This document shows, one piece after another, positions 18,101-26,542 of a DNA stretch of 64,000 nt (positions are counted from its first letter, which is position 1; every line of letters starts with the position of its first letter). A model generated the notes under the pieces. That model worked only from the letters and a program-made list of their open reading frames with translations, made no database searches and was not told the origin of the DNA. Where the stretch lies: assembly GCF_900114035.1 (NCBI RefSeq), contig NZ_FORP01000019.1, positions 62,001 through 126,000 on the forward strand, written 5' to 3'. This stretch comes from Amycolatopsis sacchari (GTDB lineage Bacteria > Actinomycetota > Actinomycetes > Mycobacteriales > Pseudonocardiaceae). Position numbers and translations under genes: made by a program.

Positions 18101-18919
18101 GTGGCGATCGAGTTTCTCAAAGGGCATGGCACACAGAACGACTTCGTGCTGCTGCCCGACCCGGACGGCCTGCTGGACCTGACGCCGTCCCGGGTCGCCG
18201 CGCTGTGCGACCGGCAGCGGGGGCTCGGTGCCGACGGCGTCCTGCGGGTGGTCCGGTCCACCGCGCTGGGCCTGCCGTCCGAGGGCGAGTGGTTCATGGA
18301 CTACCGCAACGCCGACGGGTCCGTCGCGGAGATGTGCGGCAACGGCATGCGCGTGTTCGCGCGGTACCTCACGGACACCGGGCTGGAGTCCGGCAGCGAG
18401 TTCGTCGTGGGCAGCCGTGCCGGGGACAAGCCCGTCCTGGTGCGCCCGGACGGCGAGGTCACGGTGCACATGGGCCCCGCGGCCATCACCGGCGCCTCGG
18501 TCGCGCTCGTGGACGGGCGCAACTTCTCCGGCGTCGCGGTGAACGTGGGCAACCCGCACCTGGTGTCCATTGTGGAGGACGACGTGGCGGAGCTGGACCT
18601 GCGCGACCAGCCGCGGTACGACGAGGATTTCTTCCCCGAGGGCGTGAACCTGGAGTTCGTGAACCCCATCGGTGAGGGCGCGTTGCGGATGCGCGTGTAC
18701 GAGCGCGGGGTCGGCGAGACCCGCTCGTGCGGCACGGGCACGGTGGCGGCGGTCGCGGCCGCGCTGCACCTCGCGGGCACGGACACCGGTGAGTCCACTG
18801 TGGACATCCCCGGTGGTAGGGTCACGGTCGCGCTCGACCACGGGGCGGCGACGCTGACCGGCCCGGTGGAGTTCGTCGCGCGTGGCGAGCTGTTCGACGA
18901 CTGGTGGGCTCAGGCGTAG
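18101..18919 (+). CDS. dapF: Diaminopimelate epimerase DapF
   Basis: A 272-residue enzyme converting LL- to meso-diaminopimelate for lysine and peptidoglycan synthesis. It is a cofactor-independent two-base racemase, and both catalytic cysteines are present: C79 in EMCGNGMRVFARY and C210 in RSCGTGTVAAV. The start is GTG at 18101. TAGTCT (18089-18094), formed partly by the miaA stop codon, sits six bases before it, suggesting a leaderless promoter in addition to read-through from miaA. Its last ten bases overlap the convergent MFS gene. Confidence 0.95.
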   Translation: MAIEFLKGHGTQNDFVLLPDPDGLLDLTPSRVAALCDRQRGLGADGVLRVVRSTALGLPSEGEWFMDYRNADGSVAEMCGNGMRVFARYLTDTGLESGSEFVVGSRAGDKPVLVRPDGEVTVHMGPAAITGASVALVDGRNFSGVAVNVGNPHLVSIVEDDVAELDLRDQPRYDEDFFPEGVNLEFVNPIGEGALRMRVYERGVGETRSCGTGTVAAVAAALHLAGTDTGESTVDIPGGRVTVALDHGAATLTGPVEFVARGELFDDWWAQA

Positions 18920-20148
18920 GCGTTCTTCGGGACGTCCCGCATCCTGCGCAGCGGCGAGAACAGCAGCAGCGCCATGGGGATCACGAGCGCGGCACAGCCG
19001 ATCCACAGCGTGCCGCGCACGCCCAGCCACGCGCCCAGCCCACCGCCGACGAGGCCGCCGATCGGCATCGTGCCCCACACGACGAACCGCACGGTCGCGT
19101 TCATCCGGCCCAGTAGCCGGTCCGGGCAGACCGCCTGCCGGTAGCTGACCTGCGCGACGTTGTAGACGATCACGCCGAAGCTCTCCACGGTCATGCCGAA
19201 GGCGATGAGCGCGATGCGCCAGTCCGGCCCGGCCAGCGGCGTGAGCAGCTGGAACGGCCAGGTCAGCAGCGGGACGAGCCAGATCGACCGCGCCTGCCCG
19301 AGCCTGCGGGTGACCCACCCCGCGGACAGCGCGCCGAGCACGCCGCCGACGCCGAACGCGGTCATGAGCGCGCCCACCGCGGCCGGGCTCAGCCCCAGGT
19401 CGCGGGTGAAGAACAGGATCATCATCGACTGGAAGACGGTGTTGCCGAGGTTCGCGGTGGCGGTGCACAGCGTGATCGGCCGCAAGGTCGGGTTCCGGAA
19501 CACGAAGCCCAGCCCTTCGGCGATCTGCCGCCGCAGCGGCAACCCGTTGTGCGGCTCGGGTTCCGGCTCCGGAGTCCTGATGCGCCACAGGAACAACGCC
19601 GAGGCGAGGTAGCCGAGCCCGGTCGCGAACACCGCGTTCGCCGCGCCGGCGAGCTGGGTCAGCCCGCCGCCCGCGCCGGGGCCGACGACCTGGGCGACCG
19701 ACTGGCTGGCCTGCAGCTTCGCGTTGCCCTCCAGCAGGTGTTCGCGCCCGACGAGCGAGGGCAGGTACGACTGGTACGACACGTCGAAGAACACCGTGGC
19801 CACGCTGACCAGCAGCGCCACCACGATGAGCTGGGTGAGCGTCAGCACGCCGGTCCACCACGCGATCGGCACGGTGCACAGCAGCGCCGCGCGGGTGAGG
19901 TCGGCGCGCAGCATCAGCGGTCTTCGGCGCATCCGGTCCACCCACACCCCGGCGGGCAGGCCGATGAGCAGGAACGCGGCGTTCTCGGCCGCGGTCAGCA
20001 GGCCCATCTGGAACGGGGTCGCCGCCAGCACGGTGGCCGCGAGCAGCGGGACCACCGTCTGCCCGACGAACGTGCCCGCCTGGCTCACCGTGTCGCCCGC
20101 CCACAGGAGCCGGAAGTCGCGATGGAACCAGAGTGAGTCGCGCCGCAT
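18910..20148 (-). CDS. MFS exporter (MFS_3 / EntS-like)
   Basis: A 412-residue major facilitator with about twelve membrane segments. It begins RRDSLWFHRDFRLLWAGDTVSQ, as in the drug and siderophore exporters of the EntS/MFS_3 group. The cytoplasmic loop motif GVWVDRMRRRPLML lies between helices 2 and 3. It probably expels a small toxic compound or secondary metabolite; no substrate can be named. It diverges from the winged-helix regulator at 20211 across a 62-base gap carrying an inverted repeat, so regulator control is likely. Confidence 0.82.
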   Translation of the reverse strand: MRRDSLWFHRDFRLLWAGDTVSQAGTFVGQTVVPLLAATVLAATPFQMGLLTAAENAAFLLIGLPAGVWVDRMRRRPLMLRADLTRAALLCTVPIAWWTGVLTLTQLIVVALLVSVATVFFDVSYQSYLPSLVGREHLLEGNAKLQASQSVAQVVGPGAGGGLTQLAGAANAVFATGLGYLASALFLWRIRTPEPEPEPHNGLPLRRQIAEGLGFVFRNPTLRPITLCTATANLGNTVFQSMMILFFTRDLGLSPAAVGALMTAFGVGGVLGALSAGWVTRRLGQARSIWLVPLLTWPFQLLTPLAGPDWRIALIAFGMTVESFGVIVYNVAQVSYRQAVCPDRLLGRMNATVRFVVWGTMPIGGLVGGGLGAWLGVRGTLWIGCAALVIPMALLLFSPLRRMRDVPKNAYA

Positions 20149-20165
20149 GCCGGACAGCCTCCCGC

Positions 20166-20191
20166 AAGCGATTGGAAAGCGTCAATCACTT
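20166..20191. promoter_or_regulatory. Inverted repeat between MFS exporter and regulator
   Basis: AAGCGATTG at 20166-20174 and CAATCACTT at 20183-20191 are inverted copies with one mismatch and an eight-base spacer. This puts their centres 17 bases apart, close to one and a half helical turns. The repeat sits in the middle of the divergent gap and just upstream of the TAAGCT -10 (20199-20204) of the regulator gene. It is the likely operator for the regulator at 20211. Confidence 0.6.
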
Positions 20192-20210
20192 TGCGCCCTA
20201 AGCTGAACCG

Positions 20211-20711
20211 GTGGACCACCCGCGCCGTCCGGCGACCGAGGCGGAGGCGAACGCGCTCGCCTCCGGAATACGCCTGCGCATCATCCGGTTGACCTATGCG
20301 GAGGCGTTGACCAACAAGGAGCTGGCGCAGCGCCTAGGCCGGGATCCGGCGACCGTCCTGCACCACGTGCGCAAGCTGGTCGAAACCGGGTTCCTCGCCC
20401 CGCAGCCGCCGCGCCGAGGCAAGCGGGGGGCGAAGGAGATTCCCTACCTTTCGACGGGGTTGTCCTGGAGCTTGGAGGGTGCGGGCCTGCACGAGAAGGT
20501 CGGCGAGGCCATGCTCGAGGCTTACCTCGGCGAGATCGCCGAGGTGCCGCCCTCCGAACTGCGCCAAACACGGCTCGTGATGCGGTTGAAGCCGGAGGAA
20601 CGGGCCGAATTCGAAACCCGGTTCCAAGACCTGCTCGAGGAGTTCCGTGCCAGGTCAGCGCCGGGTGGGGAGCAGCTGGCCGTCTACTTCGCGACCTACC
20701 CGAGCCGGTAA
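20211..20711 (+). CDS. Winged-helix regulator (ArsR-like)
   Basis: A 166-residue protein with an N-terminal winged helix (residues 10-70: RLRIIRLTYAEALTNKELAQ, RLGRDPATVLHHVRKLVETG) and a wing rich in Arg/Gly (PPRRGKRGAKEIPYL). The C-terminal half is helical and of unknown ligand. This type represses adjacent exporters until an inducer binds. TAAGCT ends six bases before the GTG start, so it is probably leaderless. It diverges from the MFS gene, with a shared inverted repeat between them. Confidence 0.78.
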   Translation: MDHPRRPATEAEANALASGIRLRIIRLTYAEALTNKELAQRLGRDPATVLHHVRKLVETGFLAPQPPRRGKRGAKEIPYLSTGLSWSLEGAGLHEKVGEAMLEAYLGEIAEVPPSELRQTRLVMRLKPEERAEFETRFQDLLEEFRARSAPGGEQLAVYFATYPSR

Positions 20712-20754
20712 TGCGCTCGGTTTATCCCGCGGGACGTGGGACCATGGAAGGACG

Positions 20755-22185
20755 ATGACAGAACTGACACACACAGACTTTCTGGACGACCCGTCGATCG
20801 GCGAGCTGGAGCTGGAGGACCGCGCCTCACTGCGGCGCGTCGCCGGGCTCTCCACCGAGCTGGCGGACATCACCGAGGTCGAGTACCGGCAGCTGCGATT
20901 GGAACGGGTCGTGCTGGTCGGCGTGTGGACCGAAGGCACCGCGGCCCAGTCCGAGGCCTCGCTGGCCGAGCTGGCCCGGCTCGCCGAGACGGCGGGCTCC
21001 GAGGTGCTGGAGGGTCTCGTGCAGCGCCGCGACAAGCCGGACCCGGCCACCTACATCGGCTCGGGCAAGGTGCGCGAGCTGTTCGACATCGTCGTCTCCA
21101 CCGGTGCCGACACCGTGATCTGCGACGGCGAGCTCTCGCCAGGTCAGCTGCGCAACCTGGAGCAGCGGCTCAAGGTCAAGGTGATCGACCGGACGGCGCT
21201 GATCCTCGACATCTTCGCCCAGCACGCCCGCTCCAAGGAGGGCAAGGCGCAGGTCGAGCTGGCCCAGCTGCAGTACCTCATCCCGCGGCTGCGCGGCTGG
21301 GGTGAGTCGCTGTCCCGGCAGGCCGGTGGCCGTGCCGGCGGCGCGAACGGCGGTGTGGGCCTGCGTGGTCCCGGTGAGACGAAGCTGGAGACCGACCGCC
21401 GGCGGATCAACAAGCGCGTGGCGAAGCTGCGCCGCGAGATCGCCTCGATGGACGCCATCCGCGAGACCAAGCGCGGGCGCCGCGTCGCCAACGAGGTGCC
21501 GAGCGTCGCGATCGTCGGCTACACCAACGCGGGCAAGTCGAGCCTGCTCAACGCCATCACCGGCGCGGGCGTGCTCGTCGAGAACGCGCTGTTCGCCACC
21601 CTCGACCCGACCACGCGCCGCAGCGCGACGCCGGACGGGCGCACGTACACGCTGACCGACACCGTCGGTTTCGTGCGGCACCTGCCGCACCAGCTGGTCG
21701 ACGCGTTCCGCTCGACGCTCGACGAGGCGGCCGACGCCGATCTGCTGCTGCACGTGGTGGACGGGTCGGACCCGGCGCCCGAGGAGCAGGTCAACGCCGT
21801 GCACGAGGTGCTGGCGGAGATCAACCAGCGGCGGTCGGGTCCGTTGCCGCCCGAGCTGATCGTGATCAACAAGGCGGACGCGGCGGACGAGCTGTCCCTG
21901 GTCCGGCTGCGGCACCTGCTGCCCGACGCCGTGGTCGTCTCGGCGCGTACCGGGTCCGGGGTGAGCGAGCTGGTCGAGGCCATCGCCGAGCGGCTGCCGC
22001 GGCCCGAGGTCACCGTCGAGGCCCTCGTGCCGTACACCCGTGGTGAGCTGGTCGCCCGCGTGCACACCGACGGTGAGGTCCTCGCGGAGGAGCACCTGCC
22101 GGAGGGCACGCGGCTGTGCGCCAGGGTCCGGCCCGACCTGGCATCGGCGCTGGAGACGTATGTCGTGAACGGCTCTCCGGCCTGA
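20755..22185 (+). CDS. hflX: Ribosome-associated GTPase HflX
   Basis: A 476-residue GTPase. The N-terminal HflX domain (GSGKVRELFDIV, CDGELSPGQLRNLEQRL) and coiled linker lead to the G domain, with P-loop GYTNAGKSSL from residue 255, DTVGF and NKAD. HflX splits stalled or antibiotic-bound ribosomes and 100S dimers in a GTP-dependent way. GGAAGG lies four bases before the ATG at 20755. The N-terminus is longer than in E. coli, as in other actinobacteria. Its place after dapF matches mycobacterial order. Confidence 0.93.
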   Translation: MTELTHTDFLDDPSIGELELEDRASLRRVAGLSTELADITEVEYRQLRLERVVLVGVWTEGTAAQSEASLAELARLAETAGSEVLEGLVQRRDKPDPATYIGSGKVRELFDIVVSTGADTVICDGELSPGQLRNLEQRLKVKVIDRTALILDIFAQHARSKEGKAQVELAQLQYLIPRLRGWGESLSRQAGGRAGGANGGVGLRGPGETKLETDRRRINKRVAKLRREIASMDAIRETKRGRRVANEVPSVAIVGYTNAGKSSLLNAITGAGVLVENALFATLDPTTRRSATPDGRTYTLTDTVGFVRHLPHQLVDAFRSTLDEAADADLLLHVVDGSDPAPEEQVNAVHEVLAEINQRRSGPLPPELIVINKADAADELSLVRLRHLLPDAVVVSARTGSGVSELVEAIAERLPRPEVTVEALVPYTRGELVARVHTDGEVLAEEHLPEGTRLCARVRPDLASALETYVVNGSPA

Positions 22186-22204
22186 CGTCGGTAACGTCGG
22201 CGGG

Positions 22205-23224
22205 GTGACGTCGCGTTGGGGTGCGCTGCTCGCCGTGGTTTCGTTCGTCCTCGCGCTGTCCGTGGCTCCGGCCACGGCGGCGGAGGCGCCGGCCACGGTG
22301 TGCACGGTGTCGGACAGGCGGATCAACGAGTTGTCCGGCCTCGTCAGTGACGGGCAGCGCTGGTACGCCATCAACGACGGCGGCTCGAAGGTGCAGGTCT
22401 TCGTGCTGGGCCGCGACTGCGCCGTACAGCGGGTGATCAGCAACCCGCTGGACCCGTACGACGTCGAGGACCTGGCCCGCGCGTCCGACGGCACGTTGTG
22501 GCTGTCGGACACCGGCGACAACGACAAGAAGCGCGAGACGGTGGCGCTGGTGGCCCTGACACCGCAGGGCAAGGCGACGCTGTACCGGCTGACGTACCCG
22601 GACGGCCAGCACGACGTGGAGGCGTTGCTGCTGGACCCGAAGGGGACGCCGTACCTGGTGACGAAGACGCCGTTCGGCGATTCGGGGATCTACCGCCCGG
22701 CCGGGGCGTTGAAGAGCCCTGGTCCCACTCCGCTGGAGAAGGTGGGCAGCCTCGATTTCCGCACCACCGACACCCCGGGTGGCCCCGTGGCGGGTTTCGG
22801 CTCGGTGCTGGTCACCGGCGGTGCGGTGAGCGCTGATGGCAAGGTCGTCGCCCTGCGCACCTACACGGACGCCTACCTCTACCCGGCCCCGGACGGGGAC
22901 GTGGCGGCGGCGTTGAAGCGCTCGCCGGTGCGGGTGCCGTTGCCGAACGAGAAGCAGGGGGAGGCGCTGGCCTTCGAACCCGACGGCACGCTCCTGTCCG
23001 GTGGGGAGGGCGTCGGGGAACCGATCCGCGCCGTTCGCGGCGCGACGGCGCTCGTGAGCGCGGCGGACGGCGGCGCCCCGGCTGCCGCGGGCGGTCAGGC
23101 GAGCACCGGCACGGGCGACCAGAAGGGGATGGGCGCCCTGCCCGCGTTGGTGCTGGCTGTGTGCCTGGCCGCGGGCGGGTTGTTCGTGGTGGGCAAGCTC
23201 CGCCGCCGCTTCGGCCGGAAGTGA
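22205..23224 (+). CDS. Secreted beta-propeller-like membrane-anchored protein
   Basis: A 339-residue protein with a Sec signal peptide ending near AATAAEA (residues 20-27). A propeller-like extracellular domain follows (NELSGLVSDGQRWYAINDGG, DVEDLARASDGTLWLSDTGD), resembling the esterase-like activity-of-phytase group. One C-terminal helix (LPALVLAVCLAAGGLFVVG) precedes a basic tail KLRRRFGRK. No catalytic residues are certain. TAACGT (22192-22197) ends seven bases before the GTG start, so it is probably leaderless. Its last 33 bases are repeated four more times downstream. Confidence 0.7.
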   Translation: MTSRWGALLAVVSFVLALSVAPATAAEAPATVCTVSDRRINELSGLVSDGQRWYAINDGGSKVQVFVLGRDCAVQRVISNPLDPYDVEDLARASDGTLWLSDTGDNDKKRETVALVALTPQGKATLYRLTYPDGQHDVEALLLDPKGTPYLVTKTPFGDSGIYRPAGALKSPGPTPLEKVGSLDFRTTDTPGGPVAGFGSVLVTGGAVSADGKVVALRTYTDAYLYPAPDGDVAAALKRSPVRVPLPNEKQGEALAFEPDGTLLSGGEGVGEPIRAVRGATALVSAADGGAPAAAGGQASTGTGDQKGMGALPALVLAVCLAAGGLFVVGKLRRRFGRK

Positions 23225-23672
23225 GCTGGGCGGTGGTGCTGGAGGCGCCGCCGTTGGTGTGGGTGGCGTCGTGGTGTGCTGCCGTGCACCTGCCCCGGGG
23301 TGGTTGCTGGTGGTTGGGCAAACTGCGCCGCCGCTTCGGCTGGAACTGACCCGCGGGTTGGAGCCGTCGCCGTGCGCCTGGCCGGGAGGTGGCTGCCGGT
23401 GGGCAAGCTGTACCGCCCCGTTGGCCGGAAGTGAGCCGGGCGGTGGTGCTGGAACCGCCGTTGGTGCGGGGTGTCGCGGTGTGGCGATGGCTGTGTCGCC
23501 GTGTGGCTGGCCGGAGGATCGGCAAGCTGCACCGCCCCGTTGGCCGGAAGTGAGTTGGGCGGTGGTGCTGGAGGCGCCGTTGGTGGGGGGCGTCGCGATG
23601 TGGCGATGGCTGTGTCGCCGTGTGCCTGGCCGGAGGATCGGCAAGCTCCGCCGCCGCTTCCGCCGGAGGTGA
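23192..23672 (+). repeat. Tandem copies of the 3' end of the preceding gene
   Basis: The last 33 bases of the preceding gene, encoding GKLRRRFGRK and the stop, lie at 23192-23224. Similar 33-base copies, each still ending in TGA, are at 23317-23349, 23402-23434, 23521-23553 and 23640-23672. The intervals are 125, 85, 119 and 119 bases, and the flanking sequence (GGGCGGTGGTGCTGGAG) is also repeated. This accounts for the whole 484-base gap to lexA; no gene is seen in it. Confidence 0.9.
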
Positions 23673-23708
23673 CCCGGGGCGGCGGTCCCCACACCGCCGC
23701 CACCCGCG

Positions 23709-24434
23709 TCAGAGGCGCCGCAGCACGGCGACGACCTTGCCGAGGATGGTGGCGTCGTCACCGTTGATGGGGTCGTAGGCCTCGTTCTGCGGCATCAGCC
23801 AGACGTGCCCGCCCTTGCGCTTGAACGTCTTCACGGTGGCCTCGCCGTCGATCATCGCGGCGACGATCTCGCCGTTGTTGGCCGTGGGCTGCTGGCGCAC
23901 GGCCACCCAGTCGCCGTCCGTGATCGCGGCCTCGATCATCGAGTCACCGGTGACCTTCAGCAGGAACACCTCGCCCTCGCCGACGATGTCCTTCGGCAGC
24001 GGGAACACGTCCTCGACCGACTGCTCCGCCAGCACCGGCCCGCCTGCCGCGATCCGGCCGACCACCGGTACGTACGCCGGCTTCGGCATCTCGCTCTCCG
24101 ACCGCCCGATGCGCGCCGCGCGCTCGGCCGCGGCCGTGAGCACACCGACCGCGCGCGGGCGGTTCGCGTCCCGGCGGAGGTAGCCCTTGCGCTGCAGCGT
24201 GCGCAACTGGTGCGACACCGACGACGTCGACGTCAGGCCCACCGCCTCGCCGATCTCCCGCACGCTCGGGGGGTAGCCGAACCGGTCCACCCAGGCGCGG
24301 ATGACCTCCAGCACCTGTTGCTGGCGCGGGCTGAGGCCCTCCTCGACGTCCTCGGGGTCGGGGAGCGGGTGCACGTCGCCGAACCGCCCGCCGGGGCGAC
24401 GGGGAATTTCGGCGGTGTCGTCGATGTCTGTCAT
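23709..24434 (-). CDS. lexA: SOS repressor LexA
   Basis: A 241-residue repressor. The N-terminal winged helix ([20 protein letters not shown] to [14 protein letters not shown], residues 34-84) reads SOS boxes. The S24 domain carries the autocleavage bond A130-G131, the serine S165 (TGDSM) and the lysine K202 (ATVKTF). RecA-stimulated cleavage releases the SOS genes. GGGAGG lies before the ATG at 24434. The intergenic region with the divergent LysM gene holds two near-consensus SOS boxes, so it should repress itself and its neighbour. The order lexA-LysM gene-nrdR is the mycobacterial and corynebacterial one. Confidence 0.97.
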   Translation of the reverse strand: MTDIDDTAEIPRRPGGRFGDVHPLPDPEDVEEGLSPRQQQVLEVIRAWVDRFGYPPSVREIGEAVGLTSTSSVSHQLRTLQRKGYLRRDANRPRAVGVLTAAAERAARIGRSESEMPKPAYVPVVGRIAAGGPVLAEQSVEDVFPLPKDIVGEGEVFLLKVTGDSMIEAAITDGDWVAVRQQPTANNGEIVAAMIDGEATVKTFKRKGGHVWLMPQNEAYDPINGDDATILGKVVAVLRRL

Positions 24435-24549
24435 GGTGCTGCCTCCCAGCTGCGCTGCTCGTCCTACCTGCCGGGCCGCAGACTCGAACAGCGACCGGCG
24501 CGTATCGCCTTGTCCTGGTCACCCACGGTAGTCCACCGGGGCGGGAACA

Positions 24550-24565
24550 TCAAACAACTGTTCGA
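24550..24565. promoter_or_regulatory. SOS box (LexA operator) 1
   Basis: TCAAACAACTGTTCGA matches the actinobacterial SOS consensus TCGAAC-N4-GTTCGA with one mismatch. It lies 116 bases upstream of lexA and is best placed to control lexA itself. Confidence 0.8.
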
Positions 24566-24630
24566 GCGACACGCCGGGTGGCTCTCGATTTTGTCGGACC
24601 CTGGTGGTACACATTCGCGCAGAGGTTCGA

Positions 24631-24646
24631 TAGAACGAGTGTTCGA
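24631..24646. promoter_or_regulatory. SOS box (LexA operator) 2
   Basis: TAGAACGAGTGTTCGA matches TCGAAC-N4-GTTCGA with one mismatch. It is 53 bases upstream of the LysM gene, overlapping where its promoter must lie. Together with box 1 it places both divergent genes in the SOS regulon. Confidence 0.85.
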
Positions 24647-24698
24647 CCGGAGCGCCGCCGGGGCGCGGGGTCGGGCCCGACCGTGAGGAGGTGCCGCG

Positions 24699-25172
24699 AT
24701 GGCGGTACTGCTGGACGGAAGCCGCATCGCCGGGGCGCCCGCCGAGGGCAGGACCAGGCAGGACGGGCCGGTCCGCGTCCGCAGGCACGCGGGGGAGACG
24801 CGCCGGCCACCGACGCGTGCGCGGGTGGTGGCGGGCCGTGGGCGCGCGGCCGTGCCGGGGTGCGCGCCGCGCCGTGTGTCCCCGCGGTGGCCGTGGCTCG
24901 CCGCGGTGGCCGTCGCGGTGGCCCTGGTTGTCACCGGACTGGGTGTTTTCGCCCAGGGGATGTCGCACCCGGTACCGAGCCAGACAGCGACCGTCACGGT
25001 GGGCGAAGGGCAGACGCTGTGGGACGTCGCGCACGAGTACGCCCCAGCCTCCGACGCGGACGCGGTCGTGGCGAAGATCCGCGAGCTCAACGGGCTCGGC
25101 GACGCCGCCCTCGTGCCGGGCCTGCCACTGACGGTCCCCGTGGACGCTGCGCCGGTCGGTGCTTCCCGCTGA
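24699..25172 (+). CDS. SOS-controlled LysM membrane protein (Rv2719c/DivS-like)
   Basis: A 157-residue protein with a basic cytoplasmic N-terminus (about 63 residues), one membrane helix (WPWLAAVAVAVALVVTGLGV, about 64-86) and an extracellular LysM peptidoglycan-binding domain (97-146, VGEGQTLWDVAHEYAP). GAGGAGG lies seven bases before the ATG. The gene divergent from lexA in M. tuberculosis (Rv2719c) and C. glutamicum (divS) delays cell division during DNA damage. The size, architecture and SOS boxes support the same role here. The function is by analogy; sequence outside LysM is poorly conserved. Confidence 0.8.
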   Translation: MAVLLDGSRIAGAPAEGRTRQDGPVRVRRHAGETRRPPTRARVVAGRGRAAVPGCAPRRVSPRWPWLAAVAVAVALVVTGLGVFAQGMSHPVPSQTATVTVGEGQTLWDVAHEYAPASDADAVVAKIRELNGLGDAALVPGLPLTVPVDAAPVGASR

Positions 25173-25358
25173 GGTTTGCCGTTGCGTGCTGCGGCCGTCG
25201 ACCTGCCCGTGAGCTGAGACTCGCCCCGGGCTGCTGCGCGCTGCTGCGGCCCCGGTCGCGCTGAGGCTTGTTGTGCTGCTTACCTCGTGCTTGATCCGGC
25301 CTGTTTGCGGCTAAGGCTTGTCCCGCGCCGATGTGGTCCGTCCGTGGGCTGAGGCTTG
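25168..25358 (+). repeat. Degenerate repeats seeded by the LysM gene stop region
   Basis: The stop region of the LysM gene reads CGCTGAGGTTTG (25168-25179). Related words follow: CTGAGACTCG at 25214, CTGAGGCTTG at 25261, CTAAGGCTTG at 25311 and CTGAGGCTTG at 25349, spaced 38-50 bases. Downstream, 25360-25840 is C-rich with no supported gene; open frames there look compositional. The whole gap to nrdR is 867 bases. Confidence 0.6.
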
Positions 25359-25846
25359 TCGCGAGTCTCGTGATCCATCGCGCTGGCGTGGCCCGTCCGC
25401 CACGGTCCGGCGCTCCCGTTCGCCCTCGTGGCGACGTCGGTGGCCCGCCCGTCCACCGCTGCGACCCCCCGTGCGGCACCGTCACCGCCCACGTTGTCGC
25501 ACCGCTCCGAGTGCCATCGCCCCGGCCGCTCCACCATCGCCCGTCCGAGGCCGCGCCTTACCGTCCGCCCGCCGGGCCCGCGATCACGGCGAACCACCCA
25601 CGCTTCCGATTCCACGCAGTGACTGCGCCCCCGTCACCCTCGCGCGCCCGCGCCCCGCCCCGCGACAGCGAAACGAACCTCATCCCCGCTCCCGACGCCG
25701 CGCAGTGACCGCACCGCCACCCCTCGAACCGAACCCCAGGCCCGGCCGACCGCTCGCCGCTGGAGGACGACCTCTCGGCGACCGTACCCCTCCCTCAACC
25801 GGGCGGTCCGCTTGCACCCCGGTTGCGCGCGATCTAAGGTCAACCG

Positions 25847-25948
25847 CTATATCTAGTAGTTACATGGATGTAGTTGGTCCACAAGTTGGGGTAGACTGAA
25901 ACGCGAGTTGTCCACAACTGCTTGATGTTCACCCACCGGATATCCACA
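25847..25948 (+). promoter_or_regulatory. nrdR-nrdJ control region: NrdR box and DnaA-like boxes
   Basis: CTATATCTAG (25847-25856) fits nine of ten positions of the NrdR-box core CWATATATWG. Three TCCACA words follow: TTGGTCCACA (25874-25883), TTGTCCACA (25908-25916, the actinobacterial DnaA box) and TATCCACA (25941-25948). The middle one is embedded in the dyad AGTTGT-CC-ACAACT (25906-25919). TAGACT at 25892-25897 could be a -10 element. NrdR autoregulation is expected; a DnaA link is inference. Confidence 0.6.
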
Positions 25949-26039
25949 TGTTGATCGCCAGATCAGCGCCTGCCGGGCCGTTGCGTGGCGGTCGGCGGGG
26001 GTGGCCGGGGGACTGACGAGAAGGGGAAGGTGATCGGTC

Positions 26040-26513
26040 GTGCGGTGTCCGTTCTGCCGCCATGCCGACTCCCGGGTCGTCGACTCCCGTGAGGTGGACG
26101 AAGGGCAGGCGATCCGCCGCCGCCGGTCGTGTTCGGCGTGCGGTCGCCGGTTCACCACCTCGGAGACGATGGTGCTCGCCGTCGTCAAGCGTTCCGGGGT
26201 GACCGAGCAGTTCAGCAGGGACAAGGTGGTCCGGGGCGTGCAACGGGCCTGCCAGGGCAGGCCGGTCGACGACGACGCCCTGCAGCAGCTCGCGCAGCGG
26301 GTCGAGGAGTCGATCCGCTCGGCAGGTGTCGCGGAGATCCCGAGTCACGAGGTCGGCCTTGCCATCCTCGGCCCGCTCCGGGAGCTCGACGAGGTCGCGT
26401 ACCTCCGCTTCGCCAGCGTCTACCGCTCCTTCTCGTCCGTAGAGGACTTCGAGAAGGAGATCGCGGACCTGAAGGCAGCCATGCAGCGCGAATCGGTAGC
26501 GGACGGCGAGTGA
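26040..26513 (+). CDS. nrdR: Ribonucleotide reductase regulator NrdR
   Basis: A 157-residue repressor. The zinc ribbon uses C3, C6, C31 and C34 (CPFC and CSAC). The ATP-cone follows ([20 protein letters not shown] onward). It senses the dATP/ATP ratio and represses ribonucleotide reductase genes at NrdR boxes. GAAGGTGAT precedes the GTG start. It lies 29 bases upstream of nrdJ in the same orientation, so the two are probably cotranscribed, as described in Streptomyces. An NrdR-box-like sequence lies about 190 bases upstream. Confidence 0.96.
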   Translation: MRCPFCRHADSRVVDSREVDEGQAIRRRRSCSACGRRFTTSETMVLAVVKRSGVTEQFSRDKVVRGVQRACQGRPVDDDALQQLAQRVEESIRSAGVAEIPSHEVGLAILGPLRELDEVAYLRFASVYRSFSSVEDFEKEIADLKAAMQRESVADGE

Positions 26514-26542
26514 AACTCGGCCGGCGGGAGAGGGACAAGGGC

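Noticed and set aside
16724-20185. Open frame of 1153 codons on the minus strand
   Set aside because: It runs antisense through miaA, dapF and the MFS gene in the stop-poor frame typical of high-GC DNA. It has low-complexity composition and no start signal.
25318-25899. Possible small genes upstream of nrdR
   Set aside because: Several overlapping frames are open in all registers, with Pro/Arg bias and no ribosome-binding site; treated as non-coding.
26514-26542. B12 riboswitch for nrdJ
   Set aside because: Only 29 bases separate nrdR and nrdJ, and nothing resembling a cobalamin element was seen upstream of nrdR; control by NrdR is the simpler reading.
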